DNA of 64,000 nucleotides from Desulfobacterales bacterium (GCA_024637225.1 JAGXFP010000008.1:62001-126000), one strand, 5' to 3'. Counted from the first letter of the stretch, positions 42,764 through 51,457 are shown. Numbers and translations: made by a program. The notes: a model not told the origin generated them from the letters alone.

Positions 42764-43968
42764 TTGATCAGCTTAGCCAGGGTTTGTTTTGAAAACTCAG
42801 CAAGGTGAGTCAGGTGATCGACTGCTTTGTCGAATATCCTGACCGAATTTTCCCGGGCGGCGATGCGGATGATCAGCAGAGTCAGCACGGCGAAAATAAG
42901 GTTAGGGCTCCACATAATCGGCCAGATCGGCAGCCCCGCGGTCTCGGCTGTCGATTTGGCGAAAGTGAGCAGGATGTAGTAGATGAAGAAGAAAAAGAGC
43001 CCCAGGGGCAAACCCACCTTGCTGCGGCCCGGTTTGGACTGGAGGGCCAGGGGCAGGGCGAGAATAGTCAGGATCAGGCACCCTGCCGGCAGGGCGAAGC
43101 GTTGGTGGAACTCGATCAGCAAGCCGGTGGCCATTTTAGTAAGCTCTGGCTGGCGGAGGGGATCTTTCGCGGCTTCGAGTTTTAATTCCTCAGCCTTGGC
43201 GAGAAGCGCGCGAGGGGACATATCCTTTTTGTCCCACTCCCGTGCCGGCGCTTCGGAGGTCACCGGCAGCGTCAGGTTGTACCTGTCGAAACGGATGATC
43301 TGGCTGGCCTCCGCCCCGTCGCGATGGATGCTGCCGTTACGCAGGATCAGGCCGACAGTCATTTCGTCGAGATCGGCCTCAAGGCTGCCGCTTTTGGAGA
43401 TGATGGTCAGGGGATTGTCCGGATCACGATGGTCCGAGATAAATACCCCTCGCCACCGGCCGCTCTCCCGGTCAATCCGATCAACATAGACGACCACATC
43501 CTTGATGTTGTCGCTGAACTCCCGGGCCTGCACGCCTTGTTCGATCTTTTCACGGGCCAGCTGAAAAAAAGTCTGTTTCAGGGCGATGCTGCCGTTCGGA
43601 ATCAACAGGCTTGAGGTCAGGGCGGTGAGGCCGGTAGTAAAGCAGGCCACCATGACGACCGGGACCAGAACCCGGTAGAGACTGATCCCCGAGGCCTTCA
43701 GGGCCAGCATTTCATGATCGCCGGCCATCCTGGTGAAAGCGACGATCACTCCGAGGGTGCTGGCCATCGGAATTGAAAAGAGCATCAGATTAGGCAGCAG
43801 GTAAACACTGATCCGGCCGAAGTCGGCGAGGCCGATCCCGAAACCGAAGATAACATCCAGCAGTGAAGAGAGCTTGCCCAGAAAGAGGATCGCGTTTATG
43901 ATCAAAAAACTGGCGAAGAACGGCCCGAGTATCTCCGCGGCCAGATATGTGTATAGCAGGATGGGCAT
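42760..43968 (-). CDS. lptF: LPS export permease LptF
   Basis: 402 aa. The pair partner of LptG. N-terminal membrane spans with MLFSIPMASTLGVIVAFTRMAGDHEMLALKASGIS, the family's EMLALKASGIS signature after the second span, a periplasmic jellyroll, and C-terminal spans (LTILALPLALQS) are present. The start ATG at 43968 is 34 bp after the crcB stop. Identity as F rather than G rests on operon order and the longer length. Confidence 0.93.
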   Translation of the reverse strand: MPILLYTYLAAEILGPFFASFLIINAILFLGKLSSLLDVIFGFGIGLADFGRISVYLLPNLMLFSIPMASTLGVIVAFTRMAGDHEMLALKASGISLYRVLVPVVMVACFTTGLTALTSSLLIPNGSIALKQTFFQLAREKIEQGVQAREFSDNIKDVVVYVDRIDRESGRWRGVFISDHRDPDNPLTIISKSGSLEADLDEMTVGLILRNGSIHRDGAEASQIIRFDRYNLTLPVTSEAPAREWDKKDMSPRALLAKAEELKLEAAKDPLRQPELTKMATGLLIEFHQRFALPAGCLILTILALPLALQSKPGRSKVGLPLGLFFFFIYYILLTFAKSTAETAGLPIWPIMWSPNLIFAVLTLLIIRIAARENSVRIFDKAVDHLTHLAEFSKQTLAKLIK

Positions 43969-44002
43969 TTATTTATCAGTTTTTTCCTATAGGGTCCAGG
44001 CT

Positions 44003-44386
44003 TCAGGCCGAGAGCAGATAGCGCCGCGAGACATAGTAACCGGCCAGCACCAGGGCCACACCGATTATATTGCTGAGACCGGCGTAAACAAGGGCGGTTT
44101 TCCATTCCCCGACCCGGAACAGCTGGGCGGTCTCCCTGGTGAAGGTCGAAAAGGTGGTGAAGCCCCCCAGGAAGCCGGTAAAGATAAAGAGCCGCCACTC
44201 GTTGGTGAGCCGCGATCCTTCGAACAGGCTCCAGAAAAGGCCGATCAGGAAGGAACCCAGCAGGTTGGCGGAGAGGGTGCCGGCCGGAAAAGAGGGCCCG
44301 GTCAGCCGCTGCACCACAAGAAAAAGAATGTATCGACTGGCGGCGCCGATCGAACCGCCGGCCATGACAGCCACTAATTTCAGCAT
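44003..44386 (-). CDS. crcB: Fluoride channel CrcB/FluC
   Basis: 127 aa, four membrane spans. It exports fluoride as a dual-topology dimer. Family motifs: GGSIGAASRYILF at the N-terminus, TLSANLLGSFLIGLFW with the conserved Asn, and GFLGGFTTFSTFTRE with the Phe-box and sodium-site residues. The start MLKLVAVMAGG at 44386 fits the usual length; the open frame to 44467 has no ribosome site. No fluoride riboswitch was recognised upstream. It leads the lptF-lptG operon. Confidence 0.92.
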   Translation of the reverse strand: MLKLVAVMAGGSIGAASRYILFLVVQRLTGPSFPAGTLSANLLGSFLIGLFWSLFEGSRLTNEWRLFIFTGFLGGFTTFSTFTRETAQLFRVGEWKTALVYAGLSNIIGVALVLAGYYVSRRYLLSA

Positions 44387-44767
44387 AGATAATCCATAGG
44401 CGGCCAAAGGGAAAACCGCATTTCTGATTTTAAGTGTCGGCGTCGTAAAAAGCACCCAAAAGGGCAAGCAATCCGATTTACTGGGTCGCGGCGCATTTCT
44501 GCGGAGCCATCCCGAATGTTTTTTTGCGAGTTTAGCATAAATAAAAGGGCAACTTACTATTTAAGGAATTTTTATACAAAAGGATATTTCATCGAAATCT
44601 CTTTAGCCTGAATCCGTTATCGGGCGCCTCGCAGGGCGGCGGGTCCAGTCACCACGGATCACTGTCTATATTTAAAGTAAAAACAATCATATATCGTGAA
44701 TCAATGCGCTAAGCCGTCGGATTCAGGTTTAGGCGATTCCCAGCTATCTCAACCGGACTAATCAATC
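44387..44767. other. Divergent intergenic region crcB / RACo-like gene
   Basis: About 380 bp with element E4 (44607-44727) and an AT-rich portion around 44535-44600 that could contain promoters. GGCGTCGTAAAAAGC at 44439 resembles 30679. No ORF. Confidence 0.5.
44607..44727. repeat. MITE-like element E4 (short form)
   Basis: 121 bp, from CCTGAATCCGTTATCGGGCG to CCGTCGGATTCAGG. Close match to E3 at 28835-28953: same GCAGGGCGGCGGGT core, CACCACGGATCACTGTCTA, ATCGTGAATCAATGC, CTAAGC. Inverted ends CCTGAATCCG / CGGATTCAGG match over 10 bases. The RACo-like gene starts 40 bp downstream. Confidence 0.82.
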
Positions 44768-46309
44768 ATGCAGCCCCTTGTCGAATTATATGAAATTAGG
44801 GCCGAACAACCAAGCCTGAATGACAACACCGGCGATCTCGACCGTTTAAGGCGGGTGGTTGCCGAACAGCTTTCCGGTCGCGAGCCGGTGGTACCCTATG
44901 GCTGTCTGGCCAGGGTTGCCAAGACTTTCCGGCATGCCGGCTTTGTCGGCGGGGCGGTGGTCAACAATCTGCCGTCCGGCCCGGAGCTGGTTGATTTTGT
45001 TGCGAACCCCGCGCAACCTCTGGTCGGCATGGCCCTTGATCTGGGGACCACCCATCTGGAGGCGGTCCTGTTGGAAATGGCTTCCGGACGCCGCCTGGCC
45101 GAAGCCAACTGCGAAAACGGCCAGATCGAATTCGGAGCCGATGTCCTTAGCCGGATCCATTACGGTGCCGAACCGGGGGGGCTGGCTGCCCTGCACTCCG
45201 CGATAATCTCCAGCGTGAACGATTTGGCTGCCGAGCTGGCGGGGCGGGCCGGATTAGGGGACGGAGAGATCAGGGCCCTGACTGTTTCCGGTAATACGGC
45301 CATGGTCCATTTTTTCCTGAATCTTGACCCCTATCATCTGATCAGGGAACCCTATATCCCCATGGTTAACATGCCCGATCCTTTCCCGGCCGGAGAACTC
45401 GGTCTGGCCGTTGATCCGGGCGCCCCGGTCTGGGTGATGCCCGGAATCGGCAGTTATTTCGGCGGCGACCTGGTTGCGGGTGTGGTGGCCAGCGGCCTGG
45501 GCCGCGGGGGGCAGGTGTCCATGCTGATTGACGTCGGCACCAACGCCGAAGTGATAGTCGGCAACAACGAATGGCTGATCGCCTGTGCCGGGGCGGCCGG
45601 GCCTGCCCTGGAAGGCGGCGTGGCCAGGATGGGAATGCGGGCCGGGCCGGGAGCCGTGGAACACGTTGAGATCGATCCGGAAAGCGGTGCCTTGACTTAT
45701 CAAACCATCGGCGGCGGCAGGCCGAAGGGAATCTGCGGTTCGGGGATCATCGATCTGGTCGCCGGACTCTATCTCGGCAGGTTCATCGATCTTCGCGGGA
45801 AATTCCGTCCCGACCGGCTACCGGACCGCTTTGTCGAGACCGAGGAGGGCTTGGCCTTTGTCCTGGCCGATGCCGCCGAATCGGCCGACAGCCGTCCGGT
45901 CCTGTTCGGCCAGGTTGACCTGGACGCGGTGATGCGCTCCAAGGCGGCGATGTACTCGATCCTGACCACCCTGGTAAATCAGGTGGGGATCGGTTTCGAC
46001 GAGCTTGAACATATTTACGTGGCCGGGGCCTTCGGAGGGCATATCTCCCCCCGCCAGGCCATTATCCTGGGGATGTTGCCTGACCTTCCTCTGGAGGTTT
46101 TCACTTCGATCGGCAATAGTTCATTGGCCGGGGCCGAGCTGGCCCTCCTTGATGAAGAGGCCCGGCGGGAATGCCGGGAGCTGGTTAAAAAAATAACCTA
46201 TCTTGAATTAAATGTTAACCAGGAGTTCATGATCCGTTTTTCCGGCTCCCGCTTTATACCCCACACCGATCACACCCTTTTCCCTTCCGTCCCCTTTTTC
46301 AACGATTGA
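44768..46309 (+). CDS. RACo-like ASKHA ATPase lacking the ferredoxin domain (DUF4445)
   Basis: 513 aa. It shows the C-terminal ASKHA domain of the reductive activators of corrinoid proteins: MALDLGTTHLEAVLLEM, LTVSGNTAMVHFFLNLDP, MLIDVGTNAEVIVGN, CAGAAGPALEGG, GSGIIDLVAGLYL, YVAGAFGGHISPRQAI, IGNSSLAGAELALLD. In the classical enzyme a 2Fe-2S ferredoxin domain precedes this; here the ~85-residue N-terminus has only one Cys (PYGCLAR) and no CxxC cluster motif. Electrons must therefore come from elsewhere, or the protein has another role. No corrinoid protein is encoded nearby. Confidence 0.88.
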   Translation: MQPLVELYEIRAEQPSLNDNTGDLDRLRRVVAEQLSGREPVVPYGCLARVAKTFRHAGFVGGAVVNNLPSGPELVDFVANPAQPLVGMALDLGTTHLEAVLLEMASGRRLAEANCENGQIEFGADVLSRIHYGAEPGGLAALHSAIISSVNDLAAELAGRAGLGDGEIRALTVSGNTAMVHFFLNLDPYHLIREPYIPMVNMPDPFPAGELGLAVDPGAPVWVMPGIGSYFGGDLVAGVVASGLGRGGQVSMLIDVGTNAEVIVGNNEWLIACAGAAGPALEGGVARMGMRAGPGAVEHVEIDPESGALTYQTIGGGRPKGICGSGIIDLVAGLYLGRFIDLRGKFRPDRLPDRFVETEEGLAFVLADAAESADSRPVLFGQVDLDAVMRSKAAMYSILTTLVNQVGIGFDELEHIYVAGAFGGHISPRQAIILGMLPDLPLEVFTSIGNSSLAGAELALLDEEARRECRELVKKITYLELNVNQEFMIRFSGSRFIPHTDHTLFPSVPFFND

Positions 46310-46459
46310 TCCGGGCCCGGTTTCAAGGGTGAAAAGGACCCCTGGCGATTGTTCAACTTTCTTGCATCGGCGCGATTAACTGTGGTAGATTCGAGTTTTG
46401 AGCCGGAGCTCCGTTCTGCAAAGTCAGGCCGGCCCGGATTTTTCTAAAAAGTTCTGTCG

Positions 46460-47500
46460 GTGGTGGGTTTGAAGAATAACGGATGTGTCTGCAATAAAAA
46501 TCGCTCCCTTTCCAAGCGCACCGCCAAGGAGCGTCTTCAGGACTTCTGGGATCTTTTTGATAAAGATGACGATGTTCTGTTGGTGATCACCGCCGATCCC
46601 GATGCCCTGGCCAGTGCCATGGCGGTCAGGCGTCTTTTGCGATATCGGATTAAAAGCGTTACCGTCGCCTATCCCAATGAGATACGCCGCCTTAGTAATA
46701 TAGCCATGGTCGACCTCCTCAAGATTCGGGCCGAACGACTGCAGAACTGTAAATTGGACGATTTTTCCAAAAAAATCATGCTCGACTCCCAACCAAGCCA
46801 TCTGCCTGTTTTCGAGAGCATTGAGTTTGACGCAGTGATCGATCATCATCCCCCTACCAAGGGTTGGGAAGCCCGGTATGTAGATATCAGAAAGGACTAC
46901 GGGGCCACGGCCTCGATGATGGTCGAATATCTGCGGGCCGCCTCGATGAAGCCGTCGGTGCCGATGGCAACCGCCATGTTCTACGCCATCAAGGTGGATA
47001 CCAATAACTTCGAGAAAAAGACCATCGCCGCTGATGCCATCTCTTTCCGCTACCTTTACAATATCGCCAACCACAATCTGGTTCGCAAGATCGAACTTTC
47101 CGAGCTCCGTAAATCCGAACTCAATTATTTCCAGACCGCCCTTAATGAATACAAGATCAGCAAGGGCCGGCTCTACATCCATATGGGGCGGGTCAGAAGC
47201 CCGGATATTCTGGTGATAATCGCCGATTTCTTTAATCGGGTTCATGATATCTCCTGGGTTCTGGTTTCCGGGATCCACGGCGAGCGGCTGGTCGTGATTT
47301 TCCGTTGCGACGGCTACAAGAAAAATGCCGGTAAACTGGCCAACAATATTTTCGGCAAGATCGGTTCGGCCGGCGGCCATCGCGAGGCGGCCAGGGCCGA
47401 GGTTCCCCTCAAGGATCTGGAGATTGAGGCAAATGATTTTACCACCAAGACCCTGATGCGGCTGTCCACCAAACATATTAAAAAGATGGATCCCGAATGA
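46460..47500 (+). CDS. DHH-family phosphoesterase (NrnA-like)
   Basis: 346 aa. The DHH/DHHA1 fold is recognised by ITADPDALASAMAVRRLL (DxD), the DHH motif in FDAVIDHHPPTKG and the late SAGGHREAARAEVPL glycine-rich site. Such enzymes are oligoribonucleases, pAp phosphatases or cyclic-dinucleotide breakdown enzymes. The middle (MPSVPMATAMFYAIKVDTNNF) is typical of the NrnA-like branch. The start is one of two adjacent GTG codons (46460/46463) or the following TTG. It overlaps the first glgC by four bases (ATGA). Confidence 0.87.
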   Translation: MVGLKNNGCVCNKNRSLSKRTAKERLQDFWDLFDKDDDVLLVITADPDALASAMAVRRLLRYRIKSVTVAYPNEIRRLSNIAMVDLLKIRAERLQNCKLDDFSKKIMLDSQPSHLPVFESIEFDAVIDHHPPTKGWEARYVDIRKDYGATASMMVEYLRAASMKPSVPMATAMFYAIKVDTNNFEKKTIAADAISFRYLYNIANHNLVRKIELSELRKSELNYFQTALNEYKISKGRLYIHMGRVRSPDILVIIADFFNRVHDISWVLVSGIHGERLVVIFRCDGYKKNAGKLANNIFGKIGSAGGHREAARAEVPLKDLEIEANDFTTKTLMRLSTKHIKKMDPE

Positions 47501-48753
47501 AACTTAAACACGGAACCCTGGCCATGGTGCTGGCCGGAGGCCGGGTCGACGAACTGAACGTCCTGACCTATTATCGGCCCAAGTCGGCAGTGCCTTTCGG
47601 CGGTTTTGCCCGGATCATCGATTTTCCCATGAGTAATCTGATGAACTCCGGTCTTGAGAGGGTTGCCATCCTCAGCCAGTATCGCAACTTTTCCTTGATC
47701 AACCATATCGGCTCCGGCGCGGCCTGGGACATGATCGGCCGCAATCGCGGCGTTTCGATCCTGCCGCCGTTCCAGGGTTCGGAGGAATCGAGCTGGTATC
47801 GGGGCACTGCCGATGCGGTCCGTCAGAATCTCGATTTTATTCAGTACCACGATCCGGAGGTAATCCTTATCCTGTCGGGCGACCATGTCTACAAGATGGA
47901 CTACCGGGAGATCATCGCCTATCATCGATACAAGGATGCCGACCTGACCGTGGCCTGCCTTGAAGTACCCTTCGACAAGGCCCACCGTTTCGGAGTGGCC
48001 GAGATCGACGGCGAGGACGGCGAGATCGGCGGACGGATATTGCGCTACAGCGAAAAACCGGCGGAGCCGGAATTTAACTGGGCCTCGATGACCATCTACT
48101 GTTTTCGGCCCCAAGCCCTCTATGCAGCCTTGGCCGCCTGCTCTTCGGACGACAACGAGGTCGAATTCGGCCGGGATGTTATCCCGAAAATGATGGACGA
48201 GGGACGTCGGGTCTACGGCTTCAAATTCAGTGACTACTGGGGCTACACCCGAACCGTCGCCGAATACTGGCAGACCAATATGGATCTGCTCGGGCCCGAA
48301 CCCGCAATCAGAATTGAGGAGTGGGGAATCAGAACCAATCTCGAGCATCGGGCGATCCGTGACTATCAGCCGTTAAAGGTCGGACCCGAGGGCGCCGTCC
48401 ACGACAGCCTTGTCTATAACGGTTGCGTGATTAACGGAATCGTGGAGCACTCCATTCTCTTTCCCGGCGTCCAGGTCGGCCGGGGGTCGGTGGTGAAGGA
48501 CTCAATCCTGTTCTTCGATAACGTAATCGGCGAGAATGTCTCGATCCGGAAAACGATCAGCGACGTAGAGGTTACCTTCGGCGACGGCTGCAAGGTCGGC
48601 GGCGCTGGGGGCAGCGGGGATTTGCCGACCTTGATCGGCGGCAGCAATACGATTCCGGCCTCCCTCTCCATTGCCGGAAACTGCACTCTTTATCCGCGGC
48701 TGTCCCCTGACCGTTTGCATGGAGATCTTGTCGGCGGGGAGGTGGTCAAATGA
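47497..48753 (+). CDS. glgC: Glucose-1-phosphate adenylyltransferase, copy 1
   Basis: 418 aa. It makes ADP-glucose for glycogen. N-terminal nucleotidyltransferase: LAMVLAGGRVDELNVLTYYRPKSAVPFGG, NSGLERVAILSQY, WYRGTADAVRQNL, LSGDHVYKMD. The ADP-glucose GGxxxxL motif here is AGGRVDEL (usual GGRGTRL), an altered glycine loop. A C-terminal left-handed beta-helix follows (NGCVINGIVEHSILFPGVQVG). The overlap with both neighbours (ATGA at each end) shows tight coupling. The altered loop may mean weaker or regulatory activity in this copy. Confidence 0.92.
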   Translation: MKLKHGTLAMVLAGGRVDELNVLTYYRPKSAVPFGGFARIIDFPMSNLMNSGLERVAILSQYRNFSLINHIGSGAAWDMIGRNRGVSILPPFQGSEESSWYRGTADAVRQNLDFIQYHDPEVILILSGDHVYKMDYREIIAYHRYKDADLTVACLEVPFDKAHRFGVAEIDGEDGEIGGRILRYSEKPAEPEFNWASMTIYCFRPQALYAALAACSSDDNEVEFGRDVIPKMMDEGRRVYGFKFSDYWGYTRTVAEYWQTNMDLLGPEPAIRIEEWGIRTNLEHRAIRDYQPLKVGPEGAVHDSLVYNGCVINGIVEHSILFPGVQVGRGSVVKDSILFFDNVIGENVSIRKTISDVEVTFGDGCKVGGAGGSGDLPTLIGGSNTIPASLSIAGNCTLYPRLSPDRLHGDLVGGEVVK

Positions 48754-50024
48754 AGATTTCCCCTACTTATTATCAGGATGAAACCGTGGTTCTACTCCTG
48801 GCCGGCGGAGTCGGCAGCCGCCTGAACGTGCTGGTCCAGGCCAGGGCCAAACCGGCGGTGCCCTTCGGCGGTCTGTACCGGATCATCGATTTCAGCCTCA
48901 GCAACGTGATGAACTCCGGCCTGAATCAGGTCGGGGTCCTGACCCAGTATAAGCCGCTATCTCTGATGCGCCACATCGGCACCGGCGAGGCCTGGGATCT
49001 TACCGGGCGCAGCCGGGGAGTGAAGATTCTGCCGCCCCGGACCGGCTCCAGGGATTCCGACTGGTACAAGGGCACCGCCGACGCGGTCCGCCAGAACATC
49101 GATTTTCTGAAGGCCCATCCCTCCCGGCAGGTGGTGATCCTTTCCGGCGATCATATTTACCGGATGGATCTGGAGAAGATGATCGAATTTCACCGCCGGA
49201 AGGAGGCCGACGTGACCGTCGCCATGATGGTGGTGCCTTTGGACCAGATCCATCATTTCGGGACCGGGATCACCGACGATGAAGGCCGGATCGTCGAATG
49301 GGAGGAAAAACCGCAGAAACCCCGCACTAATCTGGCCTCAATGGGTATTTATGTTTTCGATACCGAATATCTGCTGACGACCCTGGCGCGGAACCGGCTG
49401 GAAGTAGATTTCGGGAAACACATCATTCCCCGGGCCATCGAACAGGATAATATCTTCGCTTATCCCTTCGAAGAATACTGGCGTGATGTCGGCACCGTCC
49501 AGGCCTTCTGGGAAGCCAACATGGATATTGTCCGGCCCGATTCCGGCATTTCCCCCCAGGAGTGGAAAATCAGGTCCAATACCGAAACGGATAAACGGAT
49601 TGCCGATCGCTGTCCGGCCCGATTCGGACCCGGTTGCAAGGTGAGCGGCTCGGCGATCTCGGCGGGTTGCATGATTGAGGGCGAGGTGGTCAATTCCGTC
49701 CTGTCGCCGGGAGTGGTGGTGGAGGCCGGCGCCTCGGTGCGCGATTCCATTATTTTTCCGGATTGCGTTATCGGGGCGGACGCGGTTGTCGATCTGGCCA
49801 TTCTTGACAAGCGAGTCCGGGTCGACAGCGGAGCCCTGGTCGGTTATGGGGAGGATCGCCTGCTGGCCAATTACCTGTATCCTGAGCATCTTTATACCGG
49901 TATTTCCCTGGTCGGCAAGGAAGCGACGGTTGGCGCCGCCAGCGTGATCGGCCGCAACTGCATCGTGCAGCCTTCCGTTTCGCTGATTAGCGGGCAGATC
50001 GTCGATAGCGGCGAGACTGTCTGA
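48750..50024 (+). CDS. glgC: Glucose-1-phosphate adenylyltransferase, copy 2
   Basis: 424 aa, paralogous to the preceding gene. The nucleotide loop LLAGGVGSRLNVLVQARAKP is closer to the catalytic GGxGxRL consensus. NSGLNQVGVLTQYKP, WYKGTADAVRQNIDFL, LSGDHIYRMD, EKPQKPRTNLASMGIYVF and the VGTVQAFWEANMD block are intact, followed by the beta-helix domain (GCMIEGEVVNSVLSPGVVV). Adjacent unequal GlgC copies recall GlgC/GlgD pairs in other bacteria, where one is catalytic and the other modulatory. No synthase or branching enzyme gene is nearby. Confidence 0.93.
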   Translation: MKISPTYYQDETVVLLLAGGVGSRLNVLVQARAKPAVPFGGLYRIIDFSLSNVMNSGLNQVGVLTQYKPLSLMRHIGTGEAWDLTGRSRGVKILPPRTGSRDSDWYKGTADAVRQNIDFLKAHPSRQVVILSGDHIYRMDLEKMIEFHRRKEADVTVAMMVVPLDQIHHFGTGITDDEGRIVEWEEKPQKPRTNLASMGIYVFDTEYLLTTLARNRLEVDFGKHIIPRAIEQDNIFAYPFEEYWRDVGTVQAFWEANMDIVRPDSGISPQEWKIRSNTETDKRIADRCPARFGPGCKVSGSAISAGCMIEGEVVNSVLSPGVVVEAGASVRDSIIFPDCVIGADAVVDLAILDKRVRVDSGALVGYGEDRLLANYLYPEHLYTGISLVGKEATVGAASVIGRNCIVQPSVSLISGQIVDSGETV

Positions 50025-50605
50025 GCAATATCTCTGGATCCATGACCGCCCTTGCGGTTTGCCTTTTTCGATCAGCAAGTACTAGTTAAGAACTTCTCCG
50101 TGATCACTGTGGAGAATTGCTCCGCTGCCTTTCAGAGCTTTTGGAAACGGGCCGTTTCGTTGCGGTGACAGCCTCGTTGTCCCCATGGATCTGACCCTTG
50201 CCGCATACCACGGATCGGGATAAAATTTATTCGCTTTCCATACAGGGTCCTGCCTCTGCCTTCGGCCTTTCAGTGATTCCATTTCCTGCCACCTTGGCTT
50301 TCCGCCGTTTGGCATCGCAAAACCCAAAGCCCGCATTTCCTCCTCTCTCTAACTATCTGCCCAACCTTAAGAAGAGGGTTTGGCGCTTGCTTCTTCGCGC
50401 TAAACGGTCCAGGAGATTCCATTTTATGCGCCTCCACAGAATAAGGGTTAACCCCCATGTCTTAACGGTAATGATATGTGATAACATGATGTTATGGTTC
50501 CAAAAAAAATAATAAACCCGCCGGATAAAAATCGAGGGATGACCTGGTGTTGATAGGAAGGTGATGCCGGTTTCCCGAACTAGCAAGGATTAGGCAGGTG
50601 TCTGA
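50025..50605. other. 580-bp intergenic region without a supported gene
   Basis: No gene supported. A weak terminator-like stem ACCGC / GCGGT (50045-50058) followed after four bases by TTTTT lies just after glgC. An 84-codon frame on the minus strand (50082-50336) has GGAGG too close to its ATG and no recognisable family. The stretch 50440-50520 is AT-rich and may promote the downstream small gene. Confidence 0.5.
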
Positions 50606-50884
50606 ATGAAGATAAAGTGTTATGAGTTTTTCGGGTGTCGGAAGAGCAAGTGCGTCATGTTTGATCAAAATGAAAAGCGCGGCTGTTGGCTGGTTGAAGA
50701 TGCCTTGGCATACTGTATCGGGATCGACAAGGATTCAATCCGCAATCGGGATACCATCTTTTTTTGCAGAAATTGTTTGTATTATGAGCATATGCAGAAA
50801 AATCGCCCCGATTTGTTTGTGGAGGATTTGTCCGTGCATGATCGGAAAAGGTCGCGCCCCTCCGAAAAAGAAGATAACAAATGA
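50606..50884 (+). CDS. Small two-CW-type cysteine protein
   Basis: 92 aa. The pattern CYEFFGCRKSKC, RGCWLVEDALAYCIGID and FFCRNCLYYEHM is the two-CW module: three Cys pairs with a Trp after the CW site, likely a metal site. The C-terminal ~25 residues are charged and disordered (HDRKRSRPSEKEDNK). A related but longer protein is encoded at 20222-20824. The ATG at 50606 has no strong ribosome site. Function unknown; such proteins often sit next to signalling genes, here the c-di-GMP-controlled adhesin locus. Confidence 0.72.
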   Translation: MKIKCYEFFGCRKSKCVMFDQNEKRGCWLVEDALAYCIGIDKDSIRNRDTIFFCRNCLYYEHMQKNRPDLFVEDLSVHDRKRSRPSEKEDNK

Positions 50885-51276
50885 TTTTCTAAGTCGGCAG
50901 CGATATTTTAAATCAGGAGGAAGTTCTGTAACGATCTTGATTCCGACTATATCGCCGAGTCAGTGATCTCCCTCAATACTCCTCGTTTGTGTTACCACAC
51001 GGTTAGATGATTTCTCCGCAAACCGGAAAAATCTTGCCGCGTCCCACTGCTTTACCCTCCATATTTTCACCGGTTCAAATCATTAAATCACTGTATGAAT
51101 TTTCCTTCAATCTGGAAATTAATGGTAACTCTTTGTTCTATTGGCATAGTTTAGGGGAAGCCACGACACCACGTTTTTTGCAGTGTAAAAAAAACATACA
51201 CTCTCCATATTGCCATTCCAAGCAGAAAGACAAAATAGTTTAATCATTTCGGCCTGATAAATTCTATTTTCGTGGC

Positions 51277-51292
51277 TTGGCATGATTCTGGC
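51277..51292 (+). promoter_or_regulatory. Candidate sigma-54 promoter of the adhesin locus
   Basis: TTGGCATG-ATTC-TGGC has the required spacing: GG at 51279-51280, ten bases, then GC at 51291-51292. The -24 element (TTGGCATG) is good; the -12 element (TGGC instead of TTGC) differs by one base. Transcription would start about 51304, just before the c-di-GMP riboswitch. The link to an enhancer-binding protein is not seen in the window. Confidence 0.5.
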
Positions 51293-51314
51293 TCTTTATG
51301 ACGTAAATGTCTGA

Positions 51315-51400
51315 AAAAGGCAAACCGTTCGCAAGGACGGGACGCAAAGCCTCCGGCCTTTCATTTCCGATGAAATATAAGGTAGCGGGGCTACCGGACG
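51315..51400 (+). promoter_or_regulatory. Cyclic-di-GMP-I (GEMM) riboswitch
   Basis: All core elements are present: GGCAAACC (51319-51326), a stem CCGTTC / GGACGG closed by a GCAA tetraloop (51331-51334), GACGCAAAGC (51341-51350), then CTCCGGCCT, an AT-rich hairpin (TTTCAT..ATGAAA) and the receptor strand ending GGTAGCGGGGCTACCGG. This is the known class-I c-di-GMP aptamer. A 9-bp hairpin follows at 51458-51481 that could act as the switching platform. It lies ahead of a secreted ORF and the giant surface protein, all on the plus strand. Confidence 0.95.
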
Positions 51401-51457
51401 GATCAACCCAGCTTTTGCCGGGTGTTGTTCCGTACGGCTCATCCCTTGGGGGGAAGA

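Noticed and set aside
44387-44535. Fluoride riboswitch upstream of crcB
   Set aside because: The conserved crcB-motif sequence blocks could not be found.
50082-50336. 84-codon minus-strand frame with a GGAGG near the start
   Set aside because: The ribosome-like site is only two bases from the ATG and the product has no recognisable domain; could be a real small gene but not supported.
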